A DNA stretch of 64,000 nucleotides from Lentilactobacillus curieae (GTDB lineage Bacteria > Bacillota > Bacilli > Lactobacillales > Lactobacillaceae), in assembly GCF_000785105.2 (NCBI RefSeq), contig NZ_CP018906.1, positions 1 through 64,000 of the forward strand. The letters are read 5' to 3'. Below, one piece after another: positions 1 to 9,118 of the stretch; position 1 is the first letter of the stretch; every line of letters starts with the position of its first letter. Both the position numbers and the translations under genes were made by a program. The notes beneath the pieces are model-generated. The model ran no database searches, was not told the DNA's origin, and saw only the letters and a list, made by a program, of their open reading frames with translations.

Positions 1-2
1 TT

Positions 3-746
3 AATAACTGGAACACTGCCCTCGGCCGCGAAGCGTTTACCATGGGAACGAAGAGTAACCACACCATGACTGTTGGCTTCAACGATGGTTCATCCACCGA
101 TTGGGACGGCTACTTTTCAGGCAGTTCAGTTACCATCAACAAAAAGATGTTTGAAGACGAAACATATGCCATTAACAACTTGAACTCCACACCAGAAATT
201 GATCAGCAAGTAGAGGCGATGTCAGCTCAAGCCGCTGATCTCCTTAACCAGACTAACACTCAAATCAACACGCTAAAGAGTAACTTTGAATCTAATTACA
301 ACAGCCTCGTTAGCAAATATAACAGTGCTAGCTCTTCAAATAGATCAAGCATAAAAAAACAGATGGATAACCTACAAAGCCAATATGATCACAATGTGGC
401 ATCCGTTAAGCAAAATTACCAAACCAAACTTTCGAAAATTAAGGGTGACTTAGCCACCCTCCTCAATAGTCAAAAGTCATCTATTGAGCAGTTATCACGA
501 CTTAATTACTGGATTGCGGTAATTACTCACGAATTTGGTCATGCAATGGGGCTTTATCATACTCCCTACCTTGACGACATCATGTACTCAAGCTCATCTG
601 ATGAGGTTGATACAAAATCTGTGCCCGTCAAATATCATTGGAGTAAGGCGAAGGACAACTCAGTTGTACCCGCTTCAGCCACTTCAACATTATCAAAACG
701 AGATATCAGTCGAGCAAAGTTAACTTTAAAACTTGGTTACTGGTAG
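3..746 (+). CDS. Matrixin-like zinc metalloprotease (5' partial)
   Basis: The reading frame is open to the left edge, so the N-terminus lies outside the window; an internal ATG at 42 is unlikely to be the start because the upstream residues (NNWNTALGREAFT) continue the catalytic fold. The metzincin zinc motif HEFGHAMGLYH is encoded at 528-560, followed by a Met-turn (DDIMYSS). Between an early beta-strand part and the zinc motif sits an insert of about 100 residues rich in Gln, Asn, Ser and Lys with heptad-like spacing, probably coiled coil. Matrixin-type proteases of lactobacilli are exported and zinc-dependent, so secretion is expected although the signal peptide is not visible. A terminator follows directly. 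Substrate unknown. Confidence 0.85.
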   Translation, partial: NNWNTALGREAFTMGTKSNHTMTVGFNDGSSTDWDGYFSGSSVTINKKMFEDETYAINNLNSTPEIDQQVEAMSAQAADLLNQTNTQINTLKSNFESNYNSLVSKYNSASSSNRSSIKKQMDNLQSQYDHNVASVKQNYQTKLSKIKGDLATLLNSQKSSIEQLSRLNYWIAVITHEFGHAMGLYHTPYLDDIMYSSSSDEVDTKSVPVKYHWSKAKDNSVVPASATSTLSKRDISRAKLTLKLGYW

Positions 747-790
747 TTGACTTGTTATTTCAATATTAAATCCTTAAACAGAATTATGTA

Positions 791-822
791 CGGAGCTGAA
801 TGTGTAATTCAGCTCCGTTTTA
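791..822 (+). terminator. Rho-independent terminator
   Basis: Ten-base-pair stem (CGGAGCTGAA / TTCAGCTCCG) with a 7-nt loop and TTTT; ends the metalloprotease transcript. Confidence 0.85.
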
Positions 823-867
823 GTTAGATTATCTAATTTATTAAGTAAATAATTCCAATAAATACAA

Positions 868-907
868 AAAGCCGACAAACGCTGTAATTCTAACGTTTAT
901 CGGCTTT
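868..907. terminator. Bidirectional terminator
   Basis: Fourteen-pair stem with one mismatch (AAAGCCGA.AAACG / CGTTT.TCGGCTTT). On the minus strand it is followed by a T run and would end the tRNA-Glu(CTC) transcript. Confidence 0.75.
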
Positions 908-932
908 CTTATTCTGATAATTGCTTACTCTA

Positions 933-1006
933 TCACCCGCACGGGGCTCGAACCCGTAACTCCGCCTTGAGAGGGCGACGTCTTAAACCAGTTTGACCAG
1001 CGGGCA
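933..1006 (-). tRNA. tRNA-Glu (anticodon CTC)
   Basis: Full cloverleaf on the minus strand: D arm GTC/GAC, anticodon stem TCGCC/GGCGG with loop CTCTCAA (anticodon CTC), T arm ACGGG-TTCGAGC-CCCGT, discriminator A. The acceptor stem starts with two wobble pairs (T1-G72, G2-T71), unlike the canonical tRNA-Glu(TTC) at 60373-60444. It stands alone, outside the rRNA-linked tRNA cluster. CCA is not encoded. Confidence 0.8.
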
Positions 1007-1133
1007 ATGATCTTGCTTTCAAACTTACTATAATAATTTATCGCATTAACGCCGTCTTGTCAACATTTTCAAGCAAAATTTTGATTTGACAAATTATCTG
1101 AAAATCTATATCATATTTAGTTGTAATATTTAT

Positions 1134-1205
1134 TGGGTATTCGCCAAATTGGTAAGGCAGCGGACTCTGAATCCGTAATTTACTGGTTCGAGCCCAGTAT
1201 ACCCA
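1134..1205 (+). tRNA. tRNA-Gln (anticodon CTG)
   Basis: Acceptor TGGGTAT/ATACCCA, anticodon stem CGGA/TCCG with loop CTCTGAA (anticodon CTG, codon CAG), T arm ACTGG-TTCGAGC-CCAGT. Divergent from the neighbouring tRNA-Glu(CTC); CCA not encoded. Confidence 0.92.
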
Positions 1206-1221
1206 ATCTTAAATTCTAGTT

Positions 1222-1260
1222 GCCGGCATCAGTAGTTAAGCTACTGTGATGTCGGCTTTT
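1222..1260 (+). terminator. Terminator after tRNA-Gln
   Basis: Stem GCCGGCATCA / TGATGTCGGC, with an inner GTAG/CTAC stem, then TTTT. Confidence 0.8.
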
Positions 1261-1305
1261 ATTATATATAATTGCTCCTCTTTAGGAATAGTCACAAATT
1301 TTGTG

Positions 1306-1344
1306 GACCGTTGCCGTTAACTTAAAGGTTAGCGGTCTTTTTAT
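1306..1344. terminator. Possible terminator
   Basis: Eight-pair stem with wobbles (GACCGTTG / TAGCGGTC) followed by T5; lies between tRNA-Gln and the convergent MDR gene. Weak inner structure. Confidence 0.4.
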
Positions 1345-1363
1345 AGATACTCAGAAACTAAAA

Positions 1364-2449
1364 TCATATTACGCTTTTGTAAAAAAAAAAGTAAACCAAA
1401 AATAAAAAATCACCAACATCGGTTAACCCCTTTTTATCTACCACTACAACCTTTCCCATCATATGGCCATCTTCAACTAACTCATGTGCCCGTCTTAAAT
1501 TGGCAGCCGTAATTGGAGCTAATACTTTAGTGGTTGTTGGTTGCAACTTACCAGTTTCCAACAATTGTGAGACCTTCTCTAAAATATTATGCTGAGTGAC
1601 TTCGTCAGGGGTCTCAAAGTAAGATTTTGAGTACATCCACTCCCAGGCAAATGTGACCCGCTTTTGGGTTAATTTCTTTAAATCAATCGGTCGACGATTT
1701 TCGGTAATTGACGCAATCTTGCCATTGGGTTTAATTATTTCCGCCATTTCATTCCAGTGCTGATCAATATTATTGAGTTCTAAAATATAATCGACGTACT
1801 GATGACCCAGATTCCTGACCTGCTTAACAATGTCCTGGTGATGATTTACTACCTCATCTGCACCATGTTCTTTTGTCCATTTGATTGATTCTAACCTTGA
1901 AGCTGTTGAAATAACCCTTAATCCGGCCATTTTTGCTAACTGGGTAGCAATAGATCCAACTCCCCCAGCGCCGTTAATGATTAAGATAGTTTTATTCCTG
2001 TTACTGTCTGGTGTGCTTGGGTTAATTTCCAGCTTCTCAAAAAGCGCTTCCCACGCAGTCAATGATGTTAGTGGCATTGCTGCTGCCTCTTCATCAGGCA
2101 ATCCTTTCGGAGCGTGACCAACAATTCTTTCATCTACTAATTGGTATTCACTATCACTGCCTGGTCGTTTAAATGAACCAGCATAGAAGACCTGGTCACC
2201 CGGTTTAAATAAAGTTACTTGATCACCAATACTAATCACCTTACCAACGGCATCCCAGCCAATAACTCTCGGTGTTTTTCTAGTTCCGCGCCCTGCTTTA
2301 CGTACACCAACGTCTACAGGATTTACAGAGACTCCTTCAACTTCAACTAATAAATCATGGGCACTGGCTGTTGGGTTTGGTTCCTCAAATTCAAATAGAC
2401 TATTTTCATTTGTGATTGGTAAATGTTGGTTAAATCCGATTGCTTTCAT
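1364..2449 (-). CDS. Zinc-type alcohol dehydrogenase-like MDR oxidoreductase
   Basis: Medium-chain dehydrogenase/reductase of the quinone-oxidoreductase/ZADH type. The N-terminal GroES-like half contains VSVNPVDVGVR and GWDAVGKV; the Rossmann motif INGAGGVGSIATQLAK marks NAD(P)H binding; the C-terminal part ends in the family's MMGKVVVVDKKG near residue 340. A further ~21 residues, rich in Phe, Leu and Tyr and partly encoded by a T10 run, follow the normal family end, as if the original stop was lost. The ATG is preceded by GGGAGG. It is divergent from an HxlR regulator, the usual arrangement for inducible electrophile or quinone detoxification. Substrate unknown. Confidence 0.85.
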   Translation of the reverse strand: MKAIGFNQHLPITNENSLFEFEEPNPTASAHDLLVEVEGVSVNPVDVGVRKAGRGTRKTPRVIGWDAVGKVISIGDQVTLFKPGDQVFYAGSFKRPGSDSEYQLVDERIVGHAPKGLPDEEAAAMPLTSLTAWEALFEKLEINPSTPDSNRNKTILIINGAGGVGSIATQLAKMAGLRVISTASRLESIKWTKEHGADEVVNHHQDIVKQVRNLGHQYVDYILELNNIDQHWNEMAEIIKPNGKIASITENRRPIDLKKLTQKRVTFAWEWMYSKSYFETPDEVTQHNILEKVSQLLETGKLQPTTTKVLAPITAANLRRAHELVEDGHMMGKVVVVDKKGLTDVGDFLFLVYFFFYKSVI

Positions 2450-2565
2450 AAGCGATTTTCCTCCCTCTTGATATCTTTAATGTAAAACGGAATAAATATT
2501 TGAACAATCGTGAAATTTCAATCACTAGTTACATTTTTTTCACTAGCAAGCAGTTTATTTTTGAA

Positions 2566-2571
2566 TATAAT
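2566..2571 (+). promoter_or_regulatory. Probable -10 of the HxlR gene
   Basis: TATAAT 17 bp upstream of the RBS. A direct repeat CACTAG occurs at 2523 and 2541, around the expected -35, and could be an HxlR operator (inference). Confidence 0.5.
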
Positions 2572-2602
2572 AGGGTACAGAATGTAGGGAGGTAATGTTG
2601 GT

Positions 2603-2971
2603 TTGGAAAGAAATAGACACATATATAATTGTCAGGAAGGTTGCCCAATAGAAAGTACTCTACAAATTATTTCCGGAAAATGGAAAAGTGTTATTCTATA
2701 TCATTTGATCAAACAAGATGCGACTCATTTTGGCGAGCTATCAAGACAGATGAAAGATTGTTCTCGGCGAATGTTAGCCCTGCAACTAAAAGAACTCGAA
2801 GATGACGGAGTAATTGTGAAGCATCAATACCCAGTCATCCCTCCAAAAACAGATTATGAATTGACAGATTTTGGCCAAACATTAACCCCCGTTATCTTAG
2901 CCATGGAAAAATGGGGCAATTATTACAATAAAGTTAGTGCAGAAAAAAATGATTTAACTATTAATGCTTAA
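2603..2971 (+). CDS. HxlR family transcriptional regulator
   Basis: 122-residue winged helix-turn-helix protein with the HxlR hallmarks: an N-terminal Cys (NCQEGCPIESTL), the core GKWKSVILYHL, the recognition region SRRMLALQLKELEDDGVI, and the wing PKTDYELTDFG. Start is TTG, the only in-frame initiation codon placed correctly behind GGGAGG; the nearby ATG at 2595 is out of frame. The conserved N-terminal cysteines of this family often sense reactive electrophiles. Divergent from the MDR oxidoreductase, which it probably controls. Confidence 0.9.
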   Translation: MERNRHIYNCQEGCPIESTLQIISGKWKSVILYHLIKQDATHFGELSRQMKDCSRRMLALQLKELEDDGVIVKHQYPVIPPKTDYELTDFGQTLTPVILAMEKWGNYYNKVSAEKNDLTINA

Positions 2972-3016
2972 AAAAATTACAACTAATCCAGCATTAAAAA
3001 AATTGAAATCAAAAAA

Positions 3017-3048
3017 CAGTCGTGGATTTTAGAACCACGACTGTTTTT
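3017..3048 (+). terminator. Terminator after HxlR gene
   Basis: Nine-pair GC-rich stem CAGTCGTGG/CCACGACTG followed by T5. Confidence 0.9.
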
Positions 3049-3145
3049 CGTTATTCACTTTGAGTCATTTACAAATTATGCTTAAAAGTTTGGAAAACTT
3101 GTTAATAAGAAGAACACCATAAATAGCATAGGTCATGAACATTAA

Positions 3146-3520
3146 TTAGACACCTTTAATTACCACATGAACAATTGTATATAATCCAATAAGGCCAGGA
3201 ATTATTATAGCAGGCCAAATATAGGCAGATACATCTATAGGTAAAGACAAATTAAAAACTAGCAACATTGCAATGATCATTGCAATTATGATTACTACAG
3301 CATTGGACTTTTTGATCCAGAGAGTTGCTACACAAACAATTACTATAAAAAAAGTAACATTTTGTAACAACCACTGAGGGTGTCCATACCATGTATCGGG
3401 TCCAGTGTAATATCCCATATTTGAGAACCAAATATCAGCTGAGATAAAAAAGCACGATCCCAATAAACCTAATGAAATAACTATTAGCGATAATATATTA
3501 AAACCATTGATTGTTTTCAA
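3146..3520 (-). CDS. Hypothetical membrane protein (four TM segments)
   Basis: 124 residues with four hydrophobic stretches (about 9-30, 52-68, 73-92, 100-120) and a short aromatic external loop (MGYYTGPDTWYGHPQW). ATG preceded by AGGAGGG. No family recognised. It stands alone on the minus strand between an HxlR gene and a 47-codon membrane ORF. Confidence 0.65.
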   Translation of the reverse strand: MKTINGFNILSLIVISLGLLGSCFFISADIWFSNMGYYTGPDTWYGHPQWLLQNVTFFIVIVCVATLWIKKSNAVVIIIAMIIAMLLVFNLSLPIDVSAYIWPAIIIPGLIGLYTIVHVVIKGV

Positions 3521-3682
3521 ATTATCCCTCCTAATATGTCAGACTAAAAACTTCTCTAGGCTTATATTTTGGTTTGAAATAATACACGATGTCGTGAGGA
3601 TAAGTAACAAGTAAATTCAGCAAACTACCCCATGCTTCTGTCATGTTCCCGTAATTGACTATCGAACTTAATAACCTTCTGT

Positions 3683-3826
3683 CTACTTACCATCTTTCTT
3701 TACAACCGCTCGATACAGTTTCACCCCAAAGTATATTATTGCGACTAAGACAATGATGCTGATGATAGCGTTGATCACAATAAAGACCAAATCTCCCCAA
3801 TAAATTGGAGCTCCAATGATAAACAT
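3683..3826 (-). CDS. Small (47 aa) single-pass membrane protein
   Basis: Short ORF with an N-terminal MFIIGAPIYWGDLVF followed by an Ile/Val-rich transmembrane helix (about 14-33) and a basic tail ending VVKKDGK. A GGTGG ribosome site lies 7 nt upstream of the ATG. A near-consensus promoter precedes it (TTGATA at 3885-3890, 18-bp spacer, TATAAT at 3861-3866, minus strand). Its composition is typical of a small membrane protein. Function unknown. Confidence 0.6.
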   Translation of the reverse strand: MFIIGAPIYWGDLVFIVINAIISIIVLVAIIYFGVKLYRAVVKKDGK

Positions 3827-3860
3827 AACTAGCCACCCGCTCTTTTATAATTACACCATT

Positions 3861-3890
3861 ATTATATCCCTATTACCAAAAATATATCAA
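3861..3890 (-). promoter_or_regulatory. SigmaA-type promoter of the 47-aa ORF
   Basis: Minus-strand TTGATA, 18-bp spacer, TATAAT, ending about 35 bp before the start codon. Confidence 0.65.
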
Positions 3891-4016
3891 TCCATCTTTT
3901 TGTTCAAACTCCCTATTTTCAGCAACGTTTTTCTTGGTATAATCAATTACCAGAAGCACAGTTAAAATATGTGTTACTGGCCAAACGCCCAAATATATAA
4001 ATCGAGGTTTTTCCCC

Positions 4017-4706
4017 ATGTTTAAGAACATAATCTTTGACTTAGATGACACCATACTCGACTTCACTCGTGGTGAAATCGAAGGAGTTACTAAAATTTTA
4101 AAAAAGAACGGAATTAATGATATCGACCATGGCCTTGCAACTTACATGCAGGTCAACGATCATGTATGGGAAATGATTGAAAAGGGAGCCCCCAGACAAG
4201 AATTGCTCAATACCCGTTTTTCAAAGGCTTTATCATTGCTAGGAAAAGAAGTTGATGGCGCTGCCACTGAGCGTACATATCGCCAGATGCTAGATCATAA
4301 CTTTTACACGATTTCTGGCTCTGAACAACTATTAACGGCCCTTAAAAATAAAGGTGCCCGGTTACTTGTCGGTAGTAACGGTGTTAAGGAAACCCAATTG
4401 AGTCGTTTACAAGGTTCGGGCCTGACTAAATACTTTGACGATTTGTTCATTTCAGAAGATGTGGGTTACTCAAAACCCGATAAACACTTCTTTGACGCAA
4501 TTCTTCAATCCGACCCATCAATTACCCCGGAAAATACCGTAATGGTTGGAGACAGGCTCCAATCAGATATTTTGGGTGCTTCCCGAGCCAACATCAGAAG
4601 TGTTTGGTATAATCCGGACGCTAAGGAAAATGAAATGGGCTATAGCCCGACATATACAGTTGCTAATTATAGTGAAATGGCAAAGGTAATTATGGCAGGT
4701 GCATAA
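4017..4706 (+). CDS. HAD-family nucleotidase, YjjG type
   Basis: 229-residue haloacid-dehalogenase phosphatase. Motif I is IIFDLDDTILDF (nucleophile Asp), motif II is VGSNG, motif III is the Lys in SKPD, and motif IV is VMVGDRLQSDILGA. Length and the DLDDTILDF signature fit YjjG/YfnB house-cleaning 5'-nucleotidases acting on non-canonical pyrimidine nucleotides. The ATG at 4017 follows GAGG; the longest ORF would start at 3969 but adds 16 unlike residues. TATAAT lies at 3938-3943. A terminator follows. Confidence 0.85.
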   Translation: MFKNIIFDLDDTILDFTRGEIEGVTKILKKNGINDIDHGLATYMQVNDHVWEMIEKGAPRQELLNTRFSKALSLLGKEVDGAATERTYRQMLDHNFYTISGSEQLLTALKNKGARLLVGSNGVKETQLSRLQGSGLTKYFDDLFISEDVGYSKPDKHFFDAILQSDPSITPENTVMVGDRLQSDILGASRANIRSVWYNPDAKENEMGYSPTYTVANYSEMAKVIMAGA

Positions 4707-4715
4707 ACTTAAAAG

Positions 4716-4746
4716 CTCTGGTCGAATATCGACTAGAGTTTTTTTC
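4716..4746 (+). terminator. Terminator
   Basis: Ten-pair stem CTCTGGTCGA/TCGACTAGAG with one wobble, 3-nt loop and T7. Confidence 0.85.
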
Positions 4747-4876
4747 GGTTAGTTAAGCTACTTTCTCGACACCGATAATAAATTAACTGATAATAAAAAT
4801 TGAATACTGTTTTTTGACGCGAGTTAGAACTACAATGAAATGAGTGCAATTCGATTGGAACTAAGGGGGGAGCACA

Positions 4877-5506
4877 ATGCTAAAAATAGTAAAAATTGGA
4901 TTGGGGATCTTAACACTAATTAGTTTAACGGCGTGCTCTGATCAAGACCGCTCAACAATGCGTCCTGCTGAAAATAACTCGAACCACATCACTAAGTCAG
5001 CGGAAAAAAATCGGACTGGTCATTCACTGCCAACAAAACACAATTACCTGAAGATAGTGGTTGGGAGTCCGCAAAATGACTATTCCGGGACTGAGGTAAG
5101 TGAGGTTCGGGAAAAGTTTGGAGAACCAAACGAAATTTCTAAAATCGACATTGCTGGAACAAAGCGAAATGTTACTCAGTATAGTTGGAGTACTTTATCC
5201 CCCAACACCCACGCTTCTGCCATTACAGTCCAATTTTTGAGGAACCGGACAGTGGGTAAAGCTTTCGTAGCATCTGTTTCAGATAGTGCCACCACAGTTT
5301 CTGCCAATAAAGTGGCTAGAATCAAATCTGGAGCTAAGTATCAATCGGTATTAAAACAATTAGGAACACCAAATGGTGAGTCAGTGTTAGGAATAGGTAC
5401 CCCTAGTCACGAACTCACATACTTAACTGACGAGAAAGGTCACGCAGTTAATTTGACGTTTATTGATAATAAGTTGGTTAACAAAAATACAACCAAAATA
5501 AAATAG
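4877..5506 (+). CDS. Lipoprotein with two SmpA/BLIP-like repeats
   Basis: 209-residue lipoprotein: lipobox ISLTAC at about residues 15-20, a polar linker to about residue 55, then two related halves. Half one has the element EVREKFGEPNEISK...YSWS...ITVQFL; half two has YQSVLKQLGTPNGES...LTY...VNLTF. This is the pattern of DUF3862/SmpA-BLIP folds found on the LAB surface. A full-length paralogue lies at 14866-15480. RBS AAGGGGGG. The end is convergent with pgi and shares a terminator with it. Function unknown. Confidence 0.8.
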   Translation: MLKIVKIGLGILTLISLTACSDQDRSTMRPAENNSNHITKSAEKNRTGHSLPTKHNYLKIVVGSPQNDYSGTEVSEVREKFGEPNEISKIDIAGTKRNVTQYSWSTLSPNTHASAITVQFLRNRTVGKAFVASVSDSATTVSANKVARIKSGAKYQSVLKQLGTPNGESVLGIGTPSHELTYLTDEKGHAVNLTFIDNKLVNKNTTKIK

Positions 5507-5537
5507 GAACTGGATTAATAATCCAGTTCCTATTTTT
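5506..5537. terminator. Bidirectional terminator between lipoprotein gene and pgi
   Basis: Perfect ten-pair stem GGAACTGGAT/ATCCAGTTCC, loop TAATA, T-rich on both sides. Confidence 0.9.
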
Positions 5538-6871
5538 TATAGCCGCTTATTCAATTCATCGCCAATTTCTTCAAAACCTGGTTTGCCAAGCAAGCCAAAC
5601 ATGTTGGTTTTATATGCTTCAACTCCAGGTTGGTTAAATGGATTAATTCCATTTAGGTAACCTGAAATGGCAATTGCAATCTCAAAGAAGTAAATCATGT
5701 AGCCGAGTGAATACTCTTTTTGGTCTGGCATGTGAACAGTCATTACTGGCACACCACCGTCGGTATGGGCAAGAACAACCCCTTCATAAGCCTTTGTATT
5801 GACCCAGTCCATAGACTTCCCTTCAAGGTAACCCAAGCCATCAAGATCTTTGTCAGCAGATGGAACGATTACGTCCTCGTTTGGTGTATCTAATTTGATG
5901 ACAGTTTCAAATAAGTTTCTAAGTCCCTCTTGAATGTATTGGCCTAATGAATGGAGGTCAGTAGTAAAGTTAGCTGATGATGGATAAATTCCCTTTTGGT
6001 CCTTGCCTTCTGATTCACCTGCTAATTGTTTCCACCATTCAGAGAACATTCTTAGATTTGGTTCATAGTTTTCCAAAATTTCAGTGGTGTAACCCTTGCG
6101 GTACAAAATATTTCTTAATGCTGCATACTTATAAGCATCATTTTTAGTAACGTCAGTTTCGGTCAAATCATTTTGGGCATCGCGAGCACCATGCATAAGG
6201 TCGTCGATGTTACCACCAGATACGGCGATTGGTAATAATCCAACGGGGCTCAATACTGAATAACGGCCACCAACTCCATCAAGGATAACGAATGATTCCC
6301 AGCCGTTTACATCTGCTTCACGTTTTAGCGCCCCACGTTTGGCATCAGTAGTGACGTAAATTCTGCCATTGGCCTCTTTTTCACCGTATTTTTGAACCAG
6401 CTTTTCTTTAAATACCCGAAAGGCAATCGCCGGTTCAGTAGTTGTTCCTGATTTAGAAATAACGTTAATTGAAAAGTCGTCGTTACCAACTAAATCTAAT
6501 AATTCGCTAAGGTAAGATGAGCTTAATGAATTACCTGCAAAAATCACTTGGGTTTCGTCAGAATTTCTAGTAAAGAAGTTACTATGAAGTACTTCGATTG
6601 CCATTTGGCCGCCTAGGTATGAACCACCAATCCCAATAGTGATTAAGTATTTTGAATCTTTGCGAATTTTATCCGCTGCTGCCTGGATTCTTGCAAATTC
6701 ATCTTGGTCATAATTGGTTGGTAAATCGAGCCAGTCTCGGTATTCATTTCCAGCTCCGGTTCCATTTCTTAATTCATCATCTGCTGCGTTAACTAATGCT
6801 TGCATTTCGGATAGTTCGTTTTCATGAACAAACTTGTCCAACTTCGAACTATCTAACTTAATGTATGACAT
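5537..6871 (-). CDS. pgi: Glucose-6-phosphate isomerase
   Basis: Interconverts glucose-6-phosphate and fructose-6-phosphate in the cytosol. 444 residues, usual for the Gram-positive form. Visible motifs: [19 protein letters not shown] (sugar phosphate binding), the catalytic Glu region near QYIQEG, and the C-terminal [12 protein letters not shown]. The ATG at 6871 overlaps the TGA of the upstream kinase (TGATG) and follows AGGATGGGG; a GTG at 6874 is possible but less well spaced. It is last in an operon with a two-component system, an unusual partner for a glycolytic gene. Confidence 0.95.
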   Translation of the reverse strand: MSYIKLDSSKLDKFVHENELSEMQALVNAADDELRNGTGAGNEYRDWLDLPTNYDQDEFARIQAAADKIRKDSKYLITIGIGGSYLGGQMAIEVLHSNFFTRNSDETQVIFAGNSLSSSYLSELLDLVGNDDFSINVISKSGTTTEPAIAFRVFKEKLVQKYGEKEANGRIYVTTDAKRGALKREADVNGWESFVILDGVGGRYSVLSPVGLLPIAVSGGNIDDLMHGARDAQNDLTETDVTKNDAYKYAALRNILYRKGYTTEILENYEPNLRMFSEWWKQLAGESEGKDQKGIYPSSANFTTDLHSLGQYIQEGLRNLFETVIKLDTPNEDVIVPSADKDLDGLGYLEGKSMDWVNTKAYEGVVLAHTDGGVPVMTVHMPDQKEYSLGYMIYFFEIAIAISGYLNGINPFNQPGVEAYKTNMFGLLGKPGFEEIGDELNKRL

Positions 6872-8373
6872 CACAATTCCCCATCCTTAGTTTGTATTTC
6901 ATCCGGCTGCTTTGTTCCGGACTCTTTATCATCACCCTGCTGTTCATCAGGCAGAATGATTGTAAACGTTGTTCCTTCATTAAGTTTGGAACTTACCGAT
7001 ATTTTACCACCATGTTGTTTAACCAATTGGTGAACAATCGCTAATCCCAAGCCTGACTCGCCGTACTTACCGCTTCTCCGAGATGCATCAGCTTTATAGT
7101 ACCGCTCAAAAATGTTTTTCTGCTGGTCTTCGGTCATTCCAATCCCCGTATCCGCGATTCGAACAATGGTTTCGTTATATCCCCGCTCACCAGTTATTGT
7201 GACCTTACCGTTTTCCGTAAATTGCAAGGCGTTCGTGGTAATGTTGATCACAATTTGTGAAAAGCGATCATAGTCAGCATAAATCGGTAAATCTTTTGGT
7301 GAGTGCAAAATCAACTCATCTTTAGCATCCTTCGCCTTATTAGCTAACTGCTCAATTACGTTGCTAAGCACGTCATAGGCGTTAAAGTGGCGGCGGTCAA
7401 GCTGAATTGAATTCGTCCTGATTTTTTCATAATCCAAGTTTTCATTAACCAAACGAATCAATCTTTGAGTTTCATTAGTCATCAAATCCAAACTTTGATC
7501 ACGTGATTCGGCAGGAATTACGTCATACTTAATTCCTTCCAAAATCCCAGAAATCGTAGTCAACGGTGTCCTCATCTCGTGAGCCGCGTCGGCTAGGAAC
7601 TCTTGTCGCCGCTCTTCTTGCCGTTCAATTTCCTGATCAGCTTTTTGCAGCGAATCCGTCATGTGGTTAAAGTCACCAATTAATTGATCAATTTCATCTC
7701 GCCCCTTGCTTGGGAGGCGAATATCGTAATTTCCATTGGCAACTTGATTGGCTGCACTACGAAGTTTAGCAACTCTTCGGTTTAGCCTACTTGCAATGAA
7801 AAAGCTGACAATCATTGACATAATTAGCGCGATTCCCAAACCAGTCAACAAGTTCCGGTTGATTTTATCAACGTTGGAATTAACGTCAGAAATGAACGAA
7901 CCAGCGACCACTGCCGCAACAAGTTTCTTCTTGTAGTAGTACGGCTTAAGGACTTCAATCATTGCTGGTCTCGTCTGACCATTTTCCAACTTAGCAGAAC
8001 GGCTGCTGACCTTGCGAACGATTTGATCACGTTTCAGATGTTCCCAATCTTTCTTAGTAATCTTAGTTGAAAGACCATTATTTGGAAAAATCACCTGATT
8101 TTTAAGGTTAAACAGCGTAAAGTGGACCGACTGATTTTCCAGTAACGACTCACTTGTTTTCAGTGTTTGCGTGTTAAAAGAAACGTTAGATTCCGATTTA
8201 TCATTCACAATCAAAGACTGTTGAATCAGGCTATCTGAGCATTTTTCAAGGCGTTGCCAGGTGCTGTCGTACACAAACGACTTTGTCATTCGTGCAAACG
8301 AGAACCCTAACAGTAAGATTGTGAATGCAATGACCATAAAGAATCCCAACATTTGTTGGTAGATCATTTTCAT
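6871..8373 (-). CDS. Sensor histidine kinase
   Basis: 500-residue membrane kinase. TM1 is at about 9-29, an extracellular sensor region follows, and TM2 is at about 175-196; then HAMP ([27 protein letters not shown]), HisKA with [12 protein letters not shown] (phospho-His near residue 262), and an HATPase with N box (NITTNALQF), G1 (DTGIGM), F box and G2 (GESGLGLAI). Translationally coupled to its response regulator (ATGA overlap at 8370-8373) and to pgi (TGATG). The tail is charged (residues ~477-500). Signal unknown; the architecture resembles WalK/PhoR-like LAB kinases without a PAS domain. Confidence 0.92.
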   Translation of the reverse strand: MKMIYQQMLGFFMVIAFTILLLGFSFARMTKSFVYDSTWQRLEKCSDSLIQQSLIVNDKSESNVSFNTQTLKTSESLLENQSVHFTLFNLKNQVIFPNNGLSTKITKKDWEHLKRDQIVRKVSSRSAKLENGQTRPAMIEVLKPYYYKKKLVAAVVAGSFISDVNSNVDKINRNLLTGLGIALIMSMIVSFFIASRLNRRVAKLRSAANQVANGNYDIRLPSKGRDEIDQLIGDFNHMTDSLQKADQEIERQEERRQEFLADAAHEMRTPLTTISGILEGIKYDVIPAESRDQSLDLMTNETQRLIRLVNENLDYEKIRTNSIQLDRRHFNAYDVLSNVIEQLANKAKDAKDELILHSPKDLPIYADYDRFSQIVINITTNALQFTENGKVTITGERGYNETIVRIADTGIGMTEDQQKNIFERYYKADASRRSGKYGESGLGLAIVHQLVKQHGGKISVSSKLNEGTTFTIILPDEQQGDDKESGTKQPDEIQTKDGEL

Positions 8374-9107
8374 TCTTGATTATCAACTTCGCTATCATCA
8401 AATTTATAACCGACGCCCCAGACGGTTTGAATAACTTGTGGTCCCACTTTTTCAATCTTCTGTCTTAACTTCTTAACATGAGCATCAACCGTTCGCTCAT
8501 CCCCATAATATTCATAATCCCACACGAGCTCCAGCAGCTGTTCCCGTGAGAACACTTGCCGTGGCTTTTGAGCCAAAGTTTTTAACAATTCAAACTCTTT
8601 GGGTGTCAGATCAGGAACCAGCTTATCATCCAAGTATGCTTCCCGAGTGCTGGCATTCAGTTTGAAATGCTTAGTGATTACCTGTTCTTCAGATTTTTCG
8701 TCAGCGACATTATCTGCTCCCGTAGAAGAACTTGGCTCATTTTGAGCTCGACGTTGTAATGCTTTGATTCGGGCCACCAAAGTAATTGGTGAGAATGGCT
8801 TGGTTACGTAATCATCAGCCCCCATCTCGAAACCTAGCACTTGATCACTGTCGGAATCTCTAGCTGTCAACATAATAATAGGAACTGACTTAGACTTCGC
8901 TCTAATTTCCCGAGCAACTTCCATTCCGTCCTTTTTGGGTAAATTCAAGTCTAGCGTGATAATGTCCCAGCTGCCTGGGTCGCGATTAAACATCTCAACC
9001 GCTTCTTCACCATCATAGGCAAAGGAAACGTCCCAGCCTTCCTTTTGGAAGAACATGGACATCATCTCTGATACGGACTTATTGTCCTCTATCATCAATA
9101 ACTTCAT
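8370..9107 (-). CDS. OmpR/PhoB-family response regulator
   Basis: 245 residues. The receiver domain has the acidic pair (MIEDN), phospho-acceptor Asp in ITLDLNLPKKDG, the Thr in MLTARD, and Lys in VTKPFSP. The C-terminal winged helix has LTPKEFELLKTLAQKPRQVFSREQLLELVW and DERTVDAHVKKLRQKI. The linker (about 120-140) is acidic and Ser-rich. It overlaps the kinase start by 4 nt and begins 11 nt after the C39-like gene, with AGGAGG before its ATG. Targets unknown. Confidence 0.93.
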   Translation of the reverse strand: MKLLMIEDNKSVSEMMSMFFQKEGWDVSFAYDGEEAVEMFNRDPGSWDIITLDLNLPKKDGMEVAREIRAKSKSVPIIMLTARDSDSDQVLGFEMGADDYVTKPFSPITLVARIKALQRRAQNEPSSSTGADNVADEKSEEQVITKHFKLNASTREAYLDDKLVPDLTPKEFELLKTLAQKPRQVFSREQLLELVWDYEYYGDERTVDAHVKKLRQKIEKVGPQVIQTVWGVGYKFDDSEVDNQE

Positions 9108-9118
9108 CTAACTGCCTC

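Noticed and set aside
1881-2117. Plus-strand ORF antisense to the MDR gene
   Set aside because: Shadow of the real gene; same pattern at many other loci (for example 17356-17652, 34033-34449, 58145-58528).
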